From contig NC_053042.1 in the NCBI RefSeq assembly GCF_003473485.1, positions 34,500,762 to 34,564,761 on the forward strand: a stretch of DNA of 64,000 nucleotides, read 5' to 3'. Below the pieces are notes generated by a model. The model ran no database searches, was not told the DNA's origin, and saw only the letters and a list, made by a program, of their open reading frames with translations. Source of the DNA: Medicago truncatula (Eukaryota; Streptophyta; Magnoliopsida; Fabales; Fabaceae). Position 1 is the stretch's first letter. Each line of letters opens with the position of its first letter. Below, piece after piece: positions 48,535-58,687 of this stretch. A program made the position numbers and the translations under genes.

Positions 48535-49257
48535 CTAACAAATGACTTGATAAGTACTCAAACTAAGAAGTTGGTCCAAATATTCAGAACCTAAATCTTC
48601 CAACACCAACACATTTTGTGAAACAATATTATTATTATTCTCCATTTCCCTTTCTACCCTTTTGGTCTTTTTGCAATTACTTGCTTTAGACTTTCTTTTC
48701 AAAGTGTGTTTCCTCTTGAGTGCCAAAACAGGAGAAGAACCATCTTTTTCCCAAGACTTGTTATTCTCCATATCTTTCAATGATTCCCTCACAACATGTT
48801 CAGGAAAATTCAACACTGCCATTGATCCTCTTGTTGATAAAGCTGCTTGATCATAAGCTAAAGCAGCAGCTTCAGCTGTATCAAATGTACCAATCCAAAC
48901 TCTAACACCTTTTCTTGTTGAGTCTCTTATTTCCGCTGCGAATTTTCCCCATGGTCTTCTTCTAACTCCTTTGTATGACTTCTTAGGTGATGATGATTGT
49001 ACTAGTTGTGTTGAATTGGATGAAACTTCTTGTGATTCATTGCTGATTTGAGAATTTGAAGTGCTGGAATTGGAATAAGAGGTTGATGATTCTTTGAATA
49101 TTTGTGCACTTTGGTTCAAGGGAAGAGTTTTGTTGTTGTCTTCATTGAAGCTAAAGAAATCTTCCCATGAAAAGGATTCTAAAAAAGAAGAGGTATTTGA
49201 AAATGAAGTGTCAAGGTTTTGGTATTGGATTTGGAAGAATGAAGAATCAAAATCCAT
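48535..49257 (-). CDS. Group IX AP2/ERF transcription factor (ERF1-like), copy 1
   Basis: Single exon, 240 residues from the ATG at 49257. An upstream in-frame ATG at 49392 would add 45 residues with no family resemblance and is rejected. Order: Ser/Asn-rich activation region with a [13 protein letters not shown] acidic-aromatic patch; AP2/ERF DNA-binding domain at about 96-153 ([38 protein letters not shown]); a basic nuclear-localisation stretch ([14 protein letters not shown]); and an EDLL-type motif [18 protein letters not shown] near the C-terminus. The domain binds GCC-box promoters, and group IX ERFs act in ethylene/jasmonate and defence responses. A tandem partner lies at 54160-54903. 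From about residue 100 to the EDLL motif it is nearly identical to that partner. Confidence 0.94.
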   Translation of the reverse strand: MDFDSSFFQIQYQNLDTSFSNTSSFLESFSWEDFFSFNEDNNKTLPLNQSAQIFKESSTSYSNSSTSNSQISNESQEVSSNSTQLVQSSSPKKSYKGVRRRPWGKFAAEIRDSTRKGVRVWIGTFDTAEAAALAYDQAALSTRGSMAVLNFPEHVVRESLKDMENNKSWEKDGSSPVLALKRKHTLKRKSKASNCKKTKRVEREMENNNNIVSQNVLVLEDLGSEYLDQLLSLSTYQVIC

Positions 49258-50879
49258 GTCTTGTGTGAATCTAAAAAAATTAGACACCAAATTAAAGTGT
49301 TTTGTATTGTTTATTTTCTTAACTACTTTCTTTCTTTCTGTGTTTGGCTCCTTTATGTACCAATTGTGAAAAAAGTGAAACATAACGACCAAACATTAGC
49401 ATATAAATCAAACGATTTAGAAATAAAATAAAATAAAGTGATGTTGAATGATTTTGGTCAAATGGGGTGTCTTCGGATATCTATTTTTTATTAGTGTTGA
49501 ATCACACTTTTGAAGGTTGAATTGAACATAACCAAAATGCAGGAGACATTCATAAATATTTTTTATTTTTTTACAGTTCATTCATGAATACTTAAGTTGC
49601 ATATTCATCAGTCTTTAATATAATTTCTATTTGAAAATAATGGGGTGCTACAAATAACTATTGAAATATGGGATCCGAACCTAGTTGAGATGTCAATTTT
49701 CTTCATGATATGCCTCCACACTTCAAAAAGAAATTTAATCAAGATTGAAACTTGTATTCTCTCAAATAATTTTTTATTAAATAAAATTTATTAACCATTT
49801 AAATACAATAAATTAGTACATTCATCGTTAATCACAACTTCACATGAATGGCAATTTTTTAGTAAATATTGTCTTATAAAGCAACTTTATATCATTTATC
49901 TTTCTTGGTGTGTGTAACAAAATAGAGTAGTTTTGTTTTACATTACACTTTTTTAAATGATAATATTCAAATATGGGTTGTGATTTCTATCTGGTCGCAT
50001 ATTCGTGTTGAACTCAATTTTGATAGCAATTACAACGGTCATATCCAACTTATTGATTCGTGGTGGTCTGCCAGACTTAGCTAGTCAGCACTTTCACTGC
50101 TCTGCTCATTATGCGTAGTTTATAAAACACTGCTTTCTTTTTTAAGAATTTAAGAATAAATACTTATATTTGTATTGGCTTGGGACCTGAGAACTCCTCA
50201 TCGAAATATTTGGTGCGATTATTTGTGGTGTCAATTTAGCTTATTGAAAAAAATACTAGTATTTATAAGGCGCATAATATTATCATTTTAGCAAAAAAAG
50301 AAAAGAAAAAAGAGTTCAATATACTTTTCTTGTAATAATACCCTATCTATTTTTTTTCTCAACAAAATATAAATTATTCTTTTTGTGTAAAATTCAAATA
50401 TGATATCAGAAATTTACGAATTTGTAACCAAATATAATTCTAGAAGGCACATAAAAGGTATCTTTTGCAGGGCTTGATAAATAGGGGTTGAGAATGTCAA
50501 AATTGGGGTTGAGAATTGAGATAACAAAGTCATAAGTTTTTTAATTTAAGGAACAAAGTCATAAGGTTTGAAAGCAAGTTTGTTTATAAAAGAAAATATA
50601 AGCAAATTTGATGGTTGGACTTTTTTTAATCAAAAGTTGACGGCTAGATTGATAATGATGATATATATTAACTCATTTCACTCCGTTGTGTGTGAAAACG
50701 GTTATATAAATCCAGTACTTTAAATAGTTATTTTACCGCTCACTAAATTGTTTTTAACAAGTTAAAATGAAATATATTGCGAACAACGGAGTATCCTTAA
50801 TAGCATAAGGTTTGTCAATAAGGAACTCACAAGTATACAAACGATCAAGTTACAAAGAAGCAAAAATACAACAAATTAG
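49258..50879. other. ERF copy 1 promoter and AT-rich spacer
   Basis: The first 150 bases resemble the region upstream of the second ERF gene, including a TTTGGCTCCTTTATG/ATAC stretch. Beyond that it is AT-rich with no gene recognised. Confidence 0.5.
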
Positions 50880-51725
50880 CCGATGCATAGACAAACAAAT
50901 TGGCTCAACCACCACATATGAAAATTTATAAGAATATTAATATCAGTAGGTTTCATCTACCAAAAGGAATGTAGCTTCTCTTTATGTAGCTACCGATGGA
51001 TATGACTTTCGATGTTCTTAAATATATGGTTGTTCCTTTCATTCTAACAAACCCAAATACAACAAAGCCAAACAAGCTGCAAAAAGGAACGACATACTCT
51101 CAAATCACCTGAAGAATAAGTAAACTGAATAGCATGCTCCTAAACATGAGACAGATCAGCTGTAGAAATGTCAAGCCAAGACCGTGCAAGGCCCCACAGA
51201 GAAGCGAAGCAAGGACAAGACGAAAACTAATGTTGAGCAGTCTCTAATCCTCCACACACAATCACATATAACTGATTATTGTGAGAAATAATGTTGCACG
51301 CCATTAGATTATCCTTTGTCGGTACCCTGTTACGAATGAGTCTCCAGGCCAAAATCGAAACTTTCAAGGGAACCTGTTTATGCAAAATTAAATTTATAGT
51401 AACGTCAGAGTTTGGGGCCTCTTGACTAGTGAGCATCCTGTACACACCCCTGATTGATTAACCGTCAATAGGATCAAGCCGCCATTGCCACTGATCTGTA
51501 GAATTTTATTGCAAAGAAATATCGTGAAGTAAAATCCAACACACCCCTAACAAATCATACTCCCATGCCCATAACCAATGGTGACACTGCTAAGCCTCTT
51601 CGCCTTTCTCCCAGCCTAAATCACACATTGCCGCCACCAAAATCGACTTATTCACAACTAAGTCGAAAAGACGATTATACCGCACACATAAGGGAGAATC
51701 TCCCAACCACGAATTCATCCATATA
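50880..51725 (-). mobile_element. 3' fragment of an L1-type LINE
   Basis: The minus strand encodes the tail of a plant LINE ORF2: DQWQWRLDPIDG, then the reverse-transcriptase zinc-binding region (YRMLTSQEAPNSDV, LHKQVPLKVSILAWRLIRNR, PTKDNLMACNIISH, CGGLETAQH), followed by weaker matches (FLQLVWLCCIWVC) toward 50880. The frame is broken by several stops and shifts (for example, a stop follows DPIDG, where the family continues). It is 5'-truncated, as is usual for LINEs. Its upstream end meets an AT microsatellite at 51742. Confidence 0.8.
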
Positions 51726-51738
51726 TATTGACAAATAG

Positions 51739-51741
<3 letters not shown>

Positions 51742-51784
<43 letters not shown>
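51742..51784. repeat. (AT)n microsatellite
   Basis: A pure AT dinucleotide run of about 40 bases, followed by a short interrupted extension (ATATATATATTATT). Confidence 0.95.
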
Positions 51785-51787
<3 letters not shown>

Positions 51788-51975
51788 AGGAATATATATA
51801 TATTATTCTATGATTCTGGTTAAAAAAAACCAAATGAAATATCTTTAGTTAAAAATTTAACCAAAGACTAATATCACAGTAAAATACTAGAAATTTTGCC
51901 TCTAAAAAACTATACTAAAATTTTATGTCATGTAATTTTTGCTTTCATAAACTAAAATCTGCTAACATGTCATAC

Positions 51976-52419
51976 GAGCATCCACAATGGTAGTTCTCTA
52001 ACAATGACTCCTTAAATGGATCCCACGTGATACATCACTTATTTATAATTTTTTAATAAAAGTACCTATTAAGGACTTAATGACTCCAATGACAATACAT
52101 TAATAAAGACTCAAATGAAAAATACTTAAATATGTCCCACTATCTTTACATCATTAAACAAAAATAATTTACCTATTACTCATTTTTACAAGTGGGACCA
52201 AGTAGTACACATTTTATTATTCCTTTATGCAAGTGGGACCAAGTAGTACACATTTTATTACTTTTTAAATGTGGGACCCGTTAGTTATCCAGGAAAGAGA
52301 AGGTCCTTATATAGTTGTTTGTTCCTTAACGATGCGATGACTCATTTTTTCTTTCTCCAATGGAGGGTCCTTAACGGGGAGTGGTCCTTGTTAAGTAAGG
52401 ACCCCCATTGGAGATGCTC
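51976..52419. repeat. MITE with GAGCATC ends
   Basis: GAGCATCCACAATGG on the left pairs with CCATTGGAGATGCTC on the right, the well-known plant terminus. Additional paired stretches (GACTCCTTAA / TTAAGTAAGGACC) lie inside. It contains a 41-bp tandem duplication at 52189-52267. Confidence 0.8.
52189..52267 (+). repeat. 41-bp tandem duplication inside the MITE
   Basis: CAAGTGGGACCAAGTAGTAC begins at 52189 and again at 52230, each followed by ACATTTTATTA. A third shortened GTGGGACC follows near 52271. Confidence 0.85.
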
Positions 52420-52535
52420 TAAGCCTTTACGTTGGTGGGATCACACGTGACGTGGGGCACACTGGCGGGTGGCGGCTGATGTAATAGGTACTGCCTCTCT
52501 ATACCATGAGGTAGTTTTGAATACAAATATATGTT

Positions 52536-52699
52536 TTGTTAACCAGTGCCCTTGAGACACTGATTAAGGAATCTATAAATAGAATTTATGTCTTGGAAAT
52601 ATAACCTGTCACTTTTTATAAAGTAATGATTACATTACTTTTTAATTAAAAATTTACTTCTCTTGGTGCTTAACCAATGCACCTGGGCACCGGTTAACA
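52536..52699. repeat. MITE, ACTAGTG-type terminal family, copy 2
   Basis: TTGTTAACCAGTGCCCTTGAG on the left pairs with CTGGGCACCGGTTAAC on the right; inner CACTGATTAAGGA resembles the reverse of GGTGCTTAACCA. The layout (inverted end, AT-rich centre of about 90 bp) is like the element at 39447, though the sequence has diverged. Confidence 0.6.
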
Positions 52700-53083
52700 T
52701 TCTTCTACAAGTATAAATAAAATATGTTTGGTACTCTCACGTAAATGAAACAAAATAAATAAGAAAGAATTTAGTCTAATTATTTAATCAATTTTTATTT
52801 TATTTTATTTATATGTATGTTGAACCACTTTTTATTTATGGTTATGATTGTGTAAGCATTTATCCTATAATATTAGGAAACACTTTTCTAACCGATCAAT
52901 TTTTTATGTTGAAGTTCGACAATTTTGTGAAGAAAAAAAAAAGTTCGACAACGCAAATAGAAAAGATGTGCAGGGAGAACAAGAGAAATATTTACATGAT
53001 TCATTTGGGGGAGCAATATTTATATAATTTTACAACACATAAAATCCTACGATATAAAATAATGTGATCATAGTCATGGTAAA
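52700..53083. other. AT-rich spacer, no gene recognised
   Basis: An 84-codon open frame at 52813-53067 shows no family resemblance and has the composition of the spacer. Confidence 0.4.
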
Positions 53084-53212
53084 TTTAGTTCAATTGATAG
53101 AGATATTGCATGATATATGTAGGAGTTGAGATTCGAACACCAAACATCACATTTATTCACTTTAAAAAGTTGAATTTATAATCACTAGACTATTTTACAA
53201 AAATAATATAAT
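53084..53212 (+). repeat. Short tRNA-like element, diverged copy
   Basis: TTTAGTTCAATTGATAGAGA (box-A-like), GTTGAGATTCGAACACC (B-box-like), then TTATTCACTTTAAAAAG and CACTAGACTATTTTAC at the 3' end, the same order as the copy at 53252. Confidence 0.55.
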
Positions 53213-53251
53213 ACATTAAAATTTCATTCAACAAATGAATCAATCAATTTT

Positions 53252-53373
53252 CGGGAGCTTAGCTCAGTTAACATAAACATTGTATAACGTATGCAGGGGT
53301 CGGGGTTCAAACTCAGAACATCTCACTTATTCACCTTAAAAATATGAATTTTTAACAAATAGACTACTGACCG
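53252..53373 (+). repeat. Short tRNA-like element, clearest copy on the plus strand
   Basis: GGGAGCTTAGCTCAGTTAAC (box-A-like), GGGGTCGGGGTTCAAACTC (B-box-like), TCACTTATTCACCTTAAAAA, then a 3' end AATAGACTACTGACC. The family recurs at 28970, 42419, 53084, 57128, 57309 and 58567. Confidence 0.65.
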
Positions 53374-54159
53374 AAAACAACACGAGTCAATCAATCGATC
53401 AAATCCCAGATAAATACGTTCTCAGGGACAAACCTAACTTAAAAAATTTGAGCATGCTCACACAATTTTATTTTTTTTATAAAGAGAAAATGGTATAATA
53501 ATGTTGAATGATATGACTGTTTTGTCATTGTTTTGTGTTTGTCCAAATAATTTTATTTATGATTGTGTCTATGTACGACTAACTCTTAATCATCTGTTTG
53601 TTCTTCGATGGAATGTCATTCAACTAAGACTATTCAAATAAAAGTAGAAAAATGTTTGTGTTGTTAAACACCCAAGATATGTATGTATAGACGAGTCTTG
53701 CTTGTACATTTCACTCAACTTAAAAACTTAAATTCCCAATAAACACCTCATACCTCTAACTTAGAACATTTGTAAATTTATTAAATGAAGAGCACAAATG
53801 AGTCAAGATTCTTACGTTTTATCAATTATTAAATAATTATTTGGCATATCATGAGTTAACACATCCCATTTATACCACTCATATAGTAGAAGAAAGTGAG
53901 GGTGAATACCTTTGTTTTGGGGACAAAAAACGATATATATGAAAGATTATATTAATTGAAACCTTTCAACAATAATTGTTTGTGAAATGTTTCTTAGAAG
54001 CAAAATTTATACAATTGGAAACTCTCCTATATCTTCTCTCTCTATTGATTACAATCCAATGGAAGGAAACCAACAAAGGGAATGAAAGGGAAAGAATCAT
54101 GAACGAATTAATTAACATGAACAAAAATAGTAATGAACAAAACTCAACAAAATAGGAAA
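53374..54159. other. 3' flank of ERF copy 2 and spacer
   Basis: AT-rich. About 54010-54150 resembles the 3' flank of ERF copy 1 (CAATGGAAGGAAACCAACAAA), marking the extent of the duplicated unit. No other gene. Confidence 0.5.
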
Positions 54160-54903
54160 CTAGAAAAAGTCTTGAGAAGAAGAAGTCAAGCTAAGAAGTT
54201 GGTCCAAATATTCAGAACCCAAATCTTCCAACACCAACACATTTTGTGAAACAATGTTATTATTATTCTCCATTTCCCTTTCTACCCTTTTGGTCTTTTT
54301 GCAATTACTTGCTTTAGACTTTCTTTTCAAAGTGTGTTTCCTCTTGAGTGCCAAAACAGGAGAAGAACCATCTTTTTCCCAAGACTTGTTATTCTCCATA
54401 TCTTTCAATGATTCCCTCACAACATGTTCAGGAAAATTCAACACTGCCATTGATCCTCTTGTTGATAAAGCTGCTTGATCATAAGCTAAAGCTGCTGCTT
54501 CAGCTGTATCAAATGTACCAATCCAAACTCTAACACCATTTCTAGTTGAGTCTCTTATTTCCGCTGCGAATTTTCCCCATGGTCTTCTCCTAACTCCTCT
54601 ATATGGCCTCTTAGGTGATGATGATTGTACCAATTGAGTTGAATTGGATGATACTTCTTGTGACTCCGTGCTGACTTGAGAGTTTGAAGTGTTCGAGTTG
54701 GAATCGGAGGTTGATGACTCTTTGAATATTTGTGTGTTTTGGTCAGTGAAATTCATGGGAAAGGTGTTATTGTTAATGTTGTTGTCTTCATTGAAGAAAA
54801 AGAAATCGTCCAATGAAAAGGATTCTAAAAAAGAAGAGGAATTTTCAAATGAAGTGTCAAGGTTTTGGTATTGGAATTGGAAGAATGAAGATTCAAAATC
54901 CAT
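54160..54903 (-). CDS. Group IX AP2/ERF transcription factor (ERF1-like), copy 2
   Basis: Single exon, 247 residues from the ATG at 54903 ([13 protein letters not shown]). An in-frame ATG 27 bases earlier is possible but not matched in copy 1. It has the same organisation as copy 1: acidic-aromatic [13 protein letters not shown] region with an Asn-rich insertion ([12 protein letters not shown]); AP2/ERF domain beginning [18 protein letters not shown] and including [16 protein letters not shown]; basic stretch; EDLL-type motif [13 protein letters not shown]; then a different tail (TSSSQDFF). DNA from about 54195 to 54582 differs from copy 1 at only about six positions, whereas the 140 bases before it in the gene differ at about 20. 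Confidence 0.94.
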   Translation of the reverse strand: MDFESSFFQFQYQNLDTSFENSSSFLESFSLDDFFFFNEDNNINNNTFPMNFTDQNTQIFKESSTSDSNSNTSNSQVSTESQEVSSNSTQLVQSSSPKRPYRGVRRRPWGKFAAEIRDSTRNGVRVWIGTFDTAEAAALAYDQAALSTRGSMAVLNFPEHVVRESLKDMENNKSWEKDGSSPVLALKRKHTLKRKSKASNCKKTKRVEREMENNNNIVSQNVLVLEDLGSEYLDQLLSLTSSSQDFF

Positions 54904-55430
54904 GTCTTGTGGGACTAAAAAAGTGGACACAATATTTTAAGCGTTATGTTTTTCTTTTCTTAACTACTTTATGATTTGGGGTGTTTGGCTCCTTTATATA
55001 CTCATTGAAAAAAGGAAACATATAACGACCAAATAGATAAAGAAAAAATGATTAAATTAGTTATAATAAAGTGATGTTGAAAGATTCTGGTCAAGGGGGG
55101 ATGTGTTTGGATATCCATTTTTTCATCAGTCGTGAATTACAAAGGGTTGGCACGTGAGTCAAAGAAACATTATAGAAACGTGGGCAACTCATCTATTAGA
55201 AGGTTCGAAATCAAAGGGTTGGCCATTACTCCAATGCTACTTACTCCATTCAACCTTGAGAAATGATAATTTGGAATTTAATTTAATTTTTTTTTTGAGG
55301 AATTTGAAATTTAATTTTTGATGTCAAATGCAATGTTCTTTGATATTTTGTGTATGTTTAAGAGATATTGTATATATACGCAGATAAATCATTATGCGAC
55401 GCCCTTTTTTAATGATGATTCTTAAACAGA
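54904..55430. other. ERF copy 2 promoter and spacer
   Basis: The region just upstream resembles that of copy 1 (TTTGGCTCCTTTATATAC, CATATAACGACCAAA). Beyond it nothing was recognised. Confidence 0.45.
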
Positions 55431-55935
55431 AAACATTAAGGTAATAAGTTTACGAGTCCTCTTACTTATAAGTTGTTTTCTCCGCAAACGAACTGACACA
55501 GCCGTTGCAACGAACTGACTGTCTCGGTTGTATCTTCGTCGAACCGGGACTCTGATACCACTGTTGGGGCACTAAGTGGAGTCTGGGGGACTGCTCACAT
55601 CGAGGCCAGAACAACCACATAAGTGATAGGGACGCCCCACTCTTACCCAAAACTTTAAGGCAATGTGTTTATGGGTTCTCTTACTTATAAAGTGTCAAAC
55701 CTTTAATTTTTTATCCGATGTGAGACATATAAATCACACTTGCACATAACACTCCCTCTCAAGTGTGAGTCCATCAATTCATCATGCTCCCCCTTCAAGA
55801 GGAAGCACTTACTTGCTTGTATCGTTGTTACTACTTTCTCCGCAAACGGACCAACACAATCCTCTTACTTATAAGGTGTTCAGCCTTTAATTTTTTTATC
55901 CGATGTAAGACATATAACTCGCATTCGCACACAAT
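55431..55935 (-). mobile_element. TRIM/LTR-type fossil
   Basis: GACTCTGATACCA at 55549-55561 is the reverse of a TGGTATCAGAG-type primer-binding site. Next to it, 55562-55752 has LTR-like ends (minus strand TGTTATGTGCAAG ... CCCCAACAG). Related blocks at 55440-55490 and 55838-55925 share TCTCCGCAAACG and CTTACTTATAA. No coding capacity; small, rearranged and old. A relative lies at 1557-1705. Confidence 0.5.
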
Positions 55936-56686
55936 AAAACATGTAAATTTTTCTTCCGAAAGATAAGTCATTATTAATTCTAAATATGTTTTACACCACT
56001 AATACATAAAAGTTAATGTCATTTTTAAAAGAAAAATGTTATTTTGTGTCCAAGAGCATAAATTAAGAGATTAAATATGGAAGTATTTTTTTTTTTTATC
56101 AAATAATGTATTCAATATCCTAAAAATCTATTTTAAAACTTGTACCCTTAGCATTATCGTCAAATTAAACAACCATTATATTTGAGTTATTCATATTTTC
56201 CTTTATATTAATATGTATATACGAATTAACATATATGTCATAATTGAATTAATTAATGTTATTTGACATTCTTATCTTAATGGTACAGAAGTAGAGTAGA
56301 GATGTACACCAATCCGAAACAATTCCCTAAACTAAATCGCATAATCAAGACACTATTGTGTCTGCGTGTGTCACTATCAAAAAGTCACTCACAAGTTTTG
56401 TCTTGCTCGTTCTCTCTTAACACTAGAGTGAGTGAGTGTTGGCTAGTGATTTGGCACTTTCAACCACTTGATAAACCCAATAACATTGTGTTATTTATTT
56501 AGTTTCTGTCAAAAAAAAAAAAACAAAATAGTGTTATTTAGTTCATGAATAACTTGCAAAGTATTTGATTTCAACCCATTGTTACAATAATTTTTAATCA
56601 AACTTTAAATTATCAGAATATCATTTTGATCTTAAGATCGGAGAGTTCAAACAAAATATACTTATAAAAGTATAAACTATAGAGTA
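55936..56686. other. AT-rich spacer, no gene recognised
   Basis: Only short frames without resemblance to known families. Confidence 0.4.
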
Positions 56687-56873
56687 GTGATATTTGAACA
56701 ACCATTTTAGACAACTTTTGGTACAACTTCTTTTTTCTCACTTTTCATTGGTCAAAAACAATGGAGAGAGAAAAAGGAAGAGAGAGAAAAAACATAATAT
56801 GAGTATGAGAGAGAAAGTTGTCAAAAAGTTATCACAAAAATAGATGTACAAGTATCATTTCTCTAAACTATAT
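56687..56873. repeat. MITE, reverse-orientation relative of 21675-21846
   Basis: GATATTTGAACAACCATTTT and the far end AAGTATCATTTCTC are the reversed ends of the 21.7 kb copy. Shared inner blocks include TTTTCATTGGTCAAAAAC and CATAATATGAGTATGAGA. This copy is slightly longer. Confidence 0.75.
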
Positions 56874-56904
56874 GCCAACATGATTTGCAGAGATAAATTT
56901 TCCC

Positions 56905-57115
56905 GTTACCCGTTACCTGTTACATCAGCCGCCGGTGTGCCCCACCAACTTAAAGTGAATTATGAATGACATGATAACAGATTTTGCTTACAAAAGCAAA
57001 AACCACACTATAAAAAAATGACATGATATTATTATAGAAATATAAAATCATTTTTATATCATTAAATTGTGATATTAGTCTTTAATTATAAATAATTAAT
57101 ATAGTTTAATCATTG
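56905..57115 (-). repeat. Empty-site copy of the 51.8-52.5 kb repeat
   Basis: Reversed, it runs continuously through the point where the 51.8 kb copy carries its GAGCATC MITE: GTTACATCAGCCGCCGG, then TGACATGATAACAGATTTTG, then GTGATATTAGTCTTTAAT. Confidence 0.65.
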
Positions 57116-57127
57116 TTGAATTTGTCC

Positions 57128-57187
57128 CCGTAAACTTAATTCAGATGGTAAGAATAAGACATATTATATGTAAGCTCCGAGGTTTAA
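57128..57187 (+). repeat. Partial short tRNA-like element
   Basis: AACTTAATTCAGATGGTAAG (box-A-like) followed by CTCCGAGGTTTAAACCTTAC (B-box-like). The 3' part is replaced by a poly-A run. Confidence 0.45.
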
Positions 57188-57308
57188 ACCTTACATAAAA
57201 AAAAAAAAAAATTATTGAATTTCATTTTTATTTTGACTTCAAGAAATTAAAAGTTGTCACTACATAACAATTTAGTGAGTTAATCAATATATATATATAT
57301 ATATTTTT

Positions 57309-57436
57309 TGCCAGGTAGTCTGGTGGTTAGAATTCACCTTATAAGATGAATAAGTGTGGTGTTCGGGATTTGAACCTCGGCCCCTGCATATAACAATGCA
57401 TTGTCCCTGTCAACTGAGCTATGATCACGGGGATGA
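57309..57436 (-). repeat. Short tRNA-like element, clearest minus-strand copy
   Basis: Minus strand: CATAGCTCAGTTGACAGGGA, GGGGCCGAGGTTCAAATCCC (B-box GGTTCAAATCC), ACACTTATTCATCTTATAAG, CACCAGACTACCTGGC. On the plus strand its other end begins AGGTAGTCTGGTGGTTAGAA, itself like the D-arm region of plant tRNA-Asp/Glu. Confidence 0.65.
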
Positions 57437-57992
57437 GTTAATCAATACTTAATAACTATTTAAAGTACTCAATCTTCTAACCATCAAATTTCCATATATT
57501 TTCTTACATATATGCATACCATTCTTGTCTAAACTATATTTAAATAATTATTTTTAACGAAAAGCACACAATTGCTGTGAATAATTTAAGGTACGACACT
57601 CAACTTGCAATAAAGCATCCTCCACTTGTATGATAGTATAATATTAAAAATGTCTGCAACTTGTTATTAAAAGATTAAGATACATGCATCTCCATATTCA
57701 CGACAAACTTATATCCAACCACAAACATATTGACATTTGCTTTTGTGTGATAAGTTGTAAAAATTGTTCATTTATTAGCTTAAGACAAAAATGATCAGGT
57801 TGGTCCATCGAGATATCTATATTCATTTTCAAAGTTCAAAGTCAAGGGGAATAACTTATAGGAGCCTTTGTTGAAAGAGTATAGTAAATCTCTTCCGTTA
57901 GTTTCAGAAAGAGAGATGAGGAGAAACAAAAATGACGTATGTAATGAGCTTCTAGATTCTACCTTCCTAAGTTCCTATCATTTATTAATTAA
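57437..57992. other. AT-rich spacer, no gene recognised
   Basis: No coding or repeat structure that I can support. Confidence 0.4.
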
Positions 57993-58489
57993 GGTTAAAT
58001 ATGTTTTTGTTTCCTATAAATATATCAACTTTTCGTTTTAGTCCCTCTATAATTTTCCTTCAACTTTTAGTTCCTATAAAGTTTTCAATCTTCACTTTTG
58101 GTCCCTCTTTTAAAGTAAACTCATATGTAGAATTCATATTATTTAATAAAAAATTTCAAAAAAATTCAAAATATTATAAGAATGACTCCAAAAAAATTAA
58201 GAAATTTTTAACAAAACATAAATTTAATATGAATTTTTATATTGTTTATGGTTAAAAATTCATATTTAATTTGTGTTTTGTTAAAAAAATCTAATTTTTT
58301 TTAGAAATTGTTTTTAGAATATTTGACACATTTCTGCACAATTTCATTAAAAAATACAAAAATTAAATTAAAAATAGGGACCAAAAGTAGTGATTGAAAA
58401 TTTTATAGGGACTAAAAGTTGAAGGAAAATTTTAGAGGGACTAAAACGAAAAGTTGACATATTTATAGGGACCAAAAACATATTTAACC
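57993..58489. repeat. Foldback MITE with a nested hairpin
   Basis: GGTTAAATATGTTTTTG at the left is matched in reverse at the right (CAAAAACATATTTAACC); the arms pair for about 110 bp (CAACTTTTCGTTTTAGTCCC, CTTCAACTTTTAGT each have reversed partners). In the centre, TAACAAAACATAAATTTAAT and ATTTAATTTGTGTTTTGTTA form a second independent hairpin (58209-58284). Possible flanking duplication TATTAATTA. Confidence 0.85.
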
Positions 58490-58566
58490 CTATTAATTAT
58501 CCCTTAAAAAAATGAGTTTCTAAATTCTCCCTTCCTATCATTATAAATCAGATGCTACATGATACC

Positions 58567-58687
58567 ATGAGTATAATTCGGTTGACAATGACAATACATT
58601 ATTATACGTGAAGGGCAAGTTCGAACTCTAAACATCTCATATATTCACTTAAAAGATAAATTCTAGACGTTAAACTACTTGACAAAA
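58567..58687 (+). repeat. Short tRNA-like element, diverged copy
   Basis: AGTATAATTCGGTTGACAAT, GGGCAAGTTCGAACTC (B-box-like), CATCTCATATATTCACTTAA, TTAAACTACTTGAC, in family order. Confidence 0.55.

Larger units (their letters stand above)
51835..52500 (+). repeat. Repeat copy carrying an inserted MITE (inverted partner 56905-57115)
   Basis: 51835-51975 and 52430-52500 match, in reverse, the continuous segment 56905-57115 (GTGATATTAGTCTTT, GCAGATTTT, GTGGGGCACAC.GGCGG, GGCGGCTGATGTAA). The intervening 450 bp are absent from the partner and correspond to the MITE at 51976-52419. Confidence 0.65.

Noticed and set aside
49258-49392. Longer N-terminus for ERF copy 1
   Set aside because: The added 45 residues have no counterpart in copy 2 or in the ERF family; the ATG at 49257 aligns with that of copy 2.
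53252-53373. True tRNA gene
   Set aside because: Box-like motifs are present, but no acceptor stem, anticodon loop or cloverleaf can be drawn, and multiple diverged copies show it is a repeat.
58001-58255. 84-codon open frame
   Set aside because: Entirely inside the foldback MITE at 57993-58489.
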